Of a stretch of DNA of 64,000 nucleotides, positions 61,217 through 64,000 are shown in pieces; positions within the stretch are counted from its first letter, which is position 1, and each line of letters begins with the position of its first letter. The translations under genes were made by a program, and so were the position numbers. The DNA is from Bradysia coprophila (lineage: Eukaryota > Arthropoda > Insecta > Diptera > Sciaridae), in the NCBI RefSeq assembly GCF_014529535.1, contig NW_023503371.1, positions 310,001-374,000 on the forward strand, read 5' to 3'. Under the pieces are notes generated by a model. It ran no database searches. It was given only the letters and a program-made list of their open reading frames with translations, and was not told the origin of the DNA.

Positions 61217-61930
61217 TAAAAACGATCTATTCGAAAATCAAATGTTACAACAACAAATAACTATCATCTACTCTATCCGGTCCTAAAGTTCCCAGAATAC
61301 ATGCATTTTTGACTCTTTGGATCGCAATTGAAATTTCCTCAAATAAATAATCCATTGAACGAGGTTCTTCCGAAGCAGCCTTCATAACTTTCCCTAGTTT
61401 CTCAATGAATTTCTTTGTTTCAGGTCATATACATCCTATGGTCTCGAAAGCTAGAGGAGTAAACAAATAATTTTCTTTTAAACGTTTATAATGATTGTGT
61501 TTAAAGTTTAAATCTTTCCGCATTATCCACAATCGACCTCTGTTTCGTGCTAGATTCGTTAATGTATGAAGCCGATAATGTATCACTTACTGTTACATCC
61601 CAAATAAGAGATTTTCCATGACTCCATGAAATCAGAGTCAGGTCTTTTACCATCAACTCTAGAAATACCTGGTGGTTGTAACGTAACACGGTTGGAAATC
61701 CTGCTGAAGGGAATGCATGAGAAAAAACTTCAATTGGCTCGATGGAACTACCTGCAACCACTTTGAAGATGCTTTAGTTGATGACGCAAGTAGTCTTGCA
61801 CGAACAAAAGGTCCACTGGAGTCAAACATCTCATCGAATTTACTCTTAATTTTCGGCAGATCCCAAGTCTTTTGTTTCTTTTTCTTTTCATCACGATTTT
61901 TTTACCAGCTTATCAAACAAGACTTTTCTA
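61217..61930 (-). pseudogene. Non-LTR retrotransposon reverse-transcriptase polyprotein remnant (C-terminal)
   Basis: Read on the minus strand, the order is: KTWDLPKIKSKFDEM...RARLLASSTKASSKWLQVVPSSQ near 61890-61730; then in another frame AGFPTVL, VKDLTLISWSHGKSLIWDVTVSDTL (61761-61501); then in a third frame KHNHYKRLKENYLFTPLAFETIG, a stop, and KKFIEKLGKVM...[18 protein letters not shown]. This matches the conserved region after the RT domain of a widespread animal non-LTR element. Two frame changes, a stop in place of an expected Trp, and loss of the Cys-rich segment between the first two parts make it inactive. The element's 3' tail is displaced to 59884 by the TIR insertion. Confidence 0.7.
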
Positions 61931-62118
61931 TTTGCTTATCTTATTTGAACATTAAAGACCATCCTGGATAAATCTAGTGCATTGGCTATGAATCAAAAAC
62001 ATTATTAGCCATGGATGGATATGGATAATGCGCGTATAATTTCAAATTTTCAAATATTATCAATCGGTTGTATAAAAAGTCAAAACCGGGTGCTGAATGA
62101 AATGTCAAAACCGGCGAA

Positions 62119-62125
62119 TATAAAT
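62119..62125 (+). promoter_or_regulatory. Possible TATA box of the FKBP gene
   Basis: TATAAAT lies 129 nt before the FKBP start codon. A start site 25-30 nt downstream would leave a 5' UTR of about 100 nt. It is supported by position only. Confidence 0.3.
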
Positions 62126-62247
62126 GTTGTTGTTGCATTTTCTTTATCATATCCATCCGTTTGCCATTGATATTATTTAATTTTCATCAAAAAATCCATT
62201 GATCCACAGTTCCTACCTTCGATACAATCAATTGATTCTTTTCGAAA

Positions 62248-62784
62248 ATGGGCATCAAGTTTGAAAACATGAAGTCTGGAGATGGTAAGTTCATGCTTCT
62301 ACTAAAAAAAAACAATGAGCCGGTCTGTGACGTCGTTATAAAAATGAATGTTGGCTATTTTTAACAATATCAAAATATTAAGGAGCAACATTTCCTGAAA
62401 AGGGACAAACCGTCTCCGTACATTACACTGGATGTCTCAGCGATGGCAAGAAGTTTGACTCATCAAGAGACAGAAATGAACCGTTGAAATTTAAGGTCGG
62501 TGGCGGGCAGGTCATTAAAGGTTGGGAAGAAGCTATTACCCAAGTAAATGTGGAAAATAAATGTCGAGGAAAAATATGCTCAATGACAATAACATGACCT
62601 TTTCGTTTAGATGAGTGTTGGTCAACGAGCTCGTGTCACCTGTCCACCTGAGATGGCATATGGCGGTCCTGGTAAACCTCCTCTAATACCGAAAAATTCT
62701 ACTTTGGTTTTTGATATTGAACTACTCAGTGTTGAAACGTCGAAAGGTGGTGGTTCAGGAGGTGGCAAAAAAGGCAAAAAATAA
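62248..62784 (+). CDS. Fkbp12: FKBP12-type peptidyl-prolyl cis-trans isomerase, three exons
   Basis: Exons 62248-62284, 62383-62543 and 62611-62784 (TAA) join in phase and encode 123 residues. The protein catalyses cis-trans isomerisation of Xaa-Pro bonds in the cytosol. Relatives bind FK506/rapamycin, modulate ryanodine receptors and inhibit type I TGF-beta receptors. Active-site residues are conserved: the Tyr of HYTG, Phe-Asp in KKFDSSRD, Phe in LKFKVG, Val-Ile-x-x-Trp in QVIKGW, Tyr in MAYGG and Phe in LVFDIELL. Unusual points are a diverged start ([13 protein letters not shown]), GKPPLIP where GHPGIIP is typical, and a 15-residue C-terminal extension ([15 protein letters not shown]), whereas FKBP12 normally ends at about 108. 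The start is the first ATG, matching the family N-terminus. Confidence 0.93.
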
Positions 62785-62868
62785 TTAAGTTTTCAATTAT
62801 AATGTAAGCTTTGAATTATCTTTCATCTTTTCATAAAAAAACAACCAGTTTGTCGATTGAAAGAGCTC

Positions 62869-62874
62869 AATAAA
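62869..62874 (+). terminator. Poly(A) signal of the FKBP gene
   Basis: AATAAA lies 85 nt after the FKBP stop codon and is the only good hexamer close to the gene end. Confidence 0.6.
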
Positions 62875-62929
62875 AATGAAAGTTGAAAATCGGTATTGTA
62901 TGGAATGAATGAGGAAAGCCCAGAACAGG

Positions 62930-63190
62930 TCAGCTTGGACCTGTTTAAGTTCATGCTAATTCGGAATTACGTGTATTTCCTGTTCGAACCGAACCTGAAC
63001 TAAAATTTCAGTTTCAGGTCAGGCTCGGGTCAAACCTGAAAGTAAAAGTTCAAATTGGTTGAACCCGAAATCGAGATTATCAGGTTCTGGTCAAGTTAAG
63101 GTCGAAATTGAAATTTTAATTGTGGTTCGGGTCAACCTGATTTGAGACATGTTAACCCGATCCAGACCTTAGTTCAGTCCGAGCCGTTCC
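62930..63190. repeat. Degenerate CCTGAACC/GGTCAGG repeat
   Basis: Loosely repeated AACCTGAAC, TTTCAGGTCAGG and CGGGTCAAACC words downstream of the FKBP gene, of the same family as those near 11.5 and 52.5 kb. Confidence 0.6.
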
Positions 63191-64000
63191 GAGCCTTCGG
63201 TTGTGAATCTTATTTCAGTCATCACAATCAATTTCAGTCAATTAGTGGTGGTTCTGATATTTCAATATCTCTGTTGATATTGAGCTATGATCTCATCTAC
63301 AATTTTGCTACACATTCATAGTTTCTACCAAGGTCATTCTGGTTTTTAAGGATTTTTCGTCTGATCTTGTGATAAAACTCCGAAATGTAATCTTTTCAAA
63401 AAATTCTCACGAATTCTCATAAAAACCTCTTCGTGAATTTTTCCTAATGTCTTTCAACAACTCGACATATGGAAATTGCGTACTGTCGATTTTGTATTGA
63501 TGTTTCAATGATTTTTTTTGTACGATTTTAGGTAAATTCTTCAAACAAGTTCTAATCCACTGGGTCCCTAAATTTTGAATCAATTTGCATACATTAAAAA
63601 CGTTTTTTACCGATAAATCTAACTCTTTGATGCACTGACAAAAACTAGCTTTGATGATACAATAGTTCATTGAGAAACGTCTTTTTTGGAGTTACATTTA
63701 TCAGCACAAATACTATTGATTATTGTACATTGCACAGTATAAAGAACACTCGACGGCAAATTTTAAAGAAATAAGCTATTTAAGCCTCAACAAGAGCACA
63801 CAGTGTGCCACACACTGCTACGTACTCCAGCTAGTCCTAATAATATTAATACTCCTAAAGTATTTTTTCAATCTACACATCCCACACGTGACCAATATCT
63901 GTCAATCTTACTACTTCGGTTGATAAGTGAAATTTCGTTACAAACTCTCTGCTCGATATATAGCATCCTGGTTAGTCATATGTTTTGTAAACTTATAGAC
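63191..64000. other. Window end; one unassigned 87-codon minus-strand frame
   Basis: A minus-strand frame at 63670-63407 encodes 87 residues with mixed charged and hydrophobic composition (CIKELDLSVKNVFNVCKLI, TQFPYVELLKDIRK) that looks less like AT-rich noise than most short frames here. I recognise no family, and no neighbouring exon was identified. It could be a gene fragment, a transposon remnant or chance. Nothing else is supported. Confidence 0.3.

Noticed and set aside
61717-61971. 84-codon plus-strand frame
   Set aside because: It is the shadow of the retrotransposon protein remnant on the minus strand.

Overview
This window is eukaryotic nuclear DNA from an insect, most likely a nematoceran fly. 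It is AT-rich, its genes are split by GT-AG introns (many only 50-100 bp), its tRNA genes end in T-runs, and it carries many small inverted-repeat transposons. Its gene set includes a Mei-P26-type TRIM-NHL protein and a DUF1091 secreted protein, both typical of flies. A fungus gnat or a relative is possible, but that is an impression and was not tested.

Layout. (1) 880-10808, + strand: a zinc aminopeptidase of the M1/APN family in 12 visible exons. Its 5' end lies outside the window. One intron hosts a convergent pair of tRNA-Gln genes. (2) 8750-16736: five tRNA-Gln genes (three CUG, two UUG), with a 155-bp tandem repeat between them. (3) 17791-18561: a four-exon DUF1091 secreted protein. (4) 21141-23718: a five-exon, secreted, Asn/Pro/Thr/Tyr-rich protein with 62-residue tandem repeats, of unknown function. 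(5) About 24.5-26.6 kb: TIR elements. (6) 26.8-47.1 kb: a 20-kb, extremely AT-rich tract without recognisable genes. (7) 47119-53479, - strand: mei-P26 (RING, two B-boxes, coiled coil, NHL) in eight coding exons. (8) 53.5-62 kb: repeat-rich DNA that holds a degraded, inverted partial copy of mei-P26 and a non-LTR retrotransposon remnant interrupted by a later TIR element. (9) 62248-62784, + strand: an FKBP12-type prolyl isomerase. The last 1.2 kb shows no confident gene.

The protein genes look like unrelated neighbours with separate roles: peptide trimming, secreted products, translational control and protein folding. The most interesting points are the 20-kb tract directly 3' of mei-P26, which may be a very long 3' UTR, a bantam-type seed match about 40 nt after the mei-P26 stop codon, the inverted mei-P26 fragment, the RAMEN variant of the aminopeptidase GAMEN motif, and several nested or hairpin transposons. 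All exon boundaries were read by eye from reading frame and splice signals. No transcript data or database search was available.
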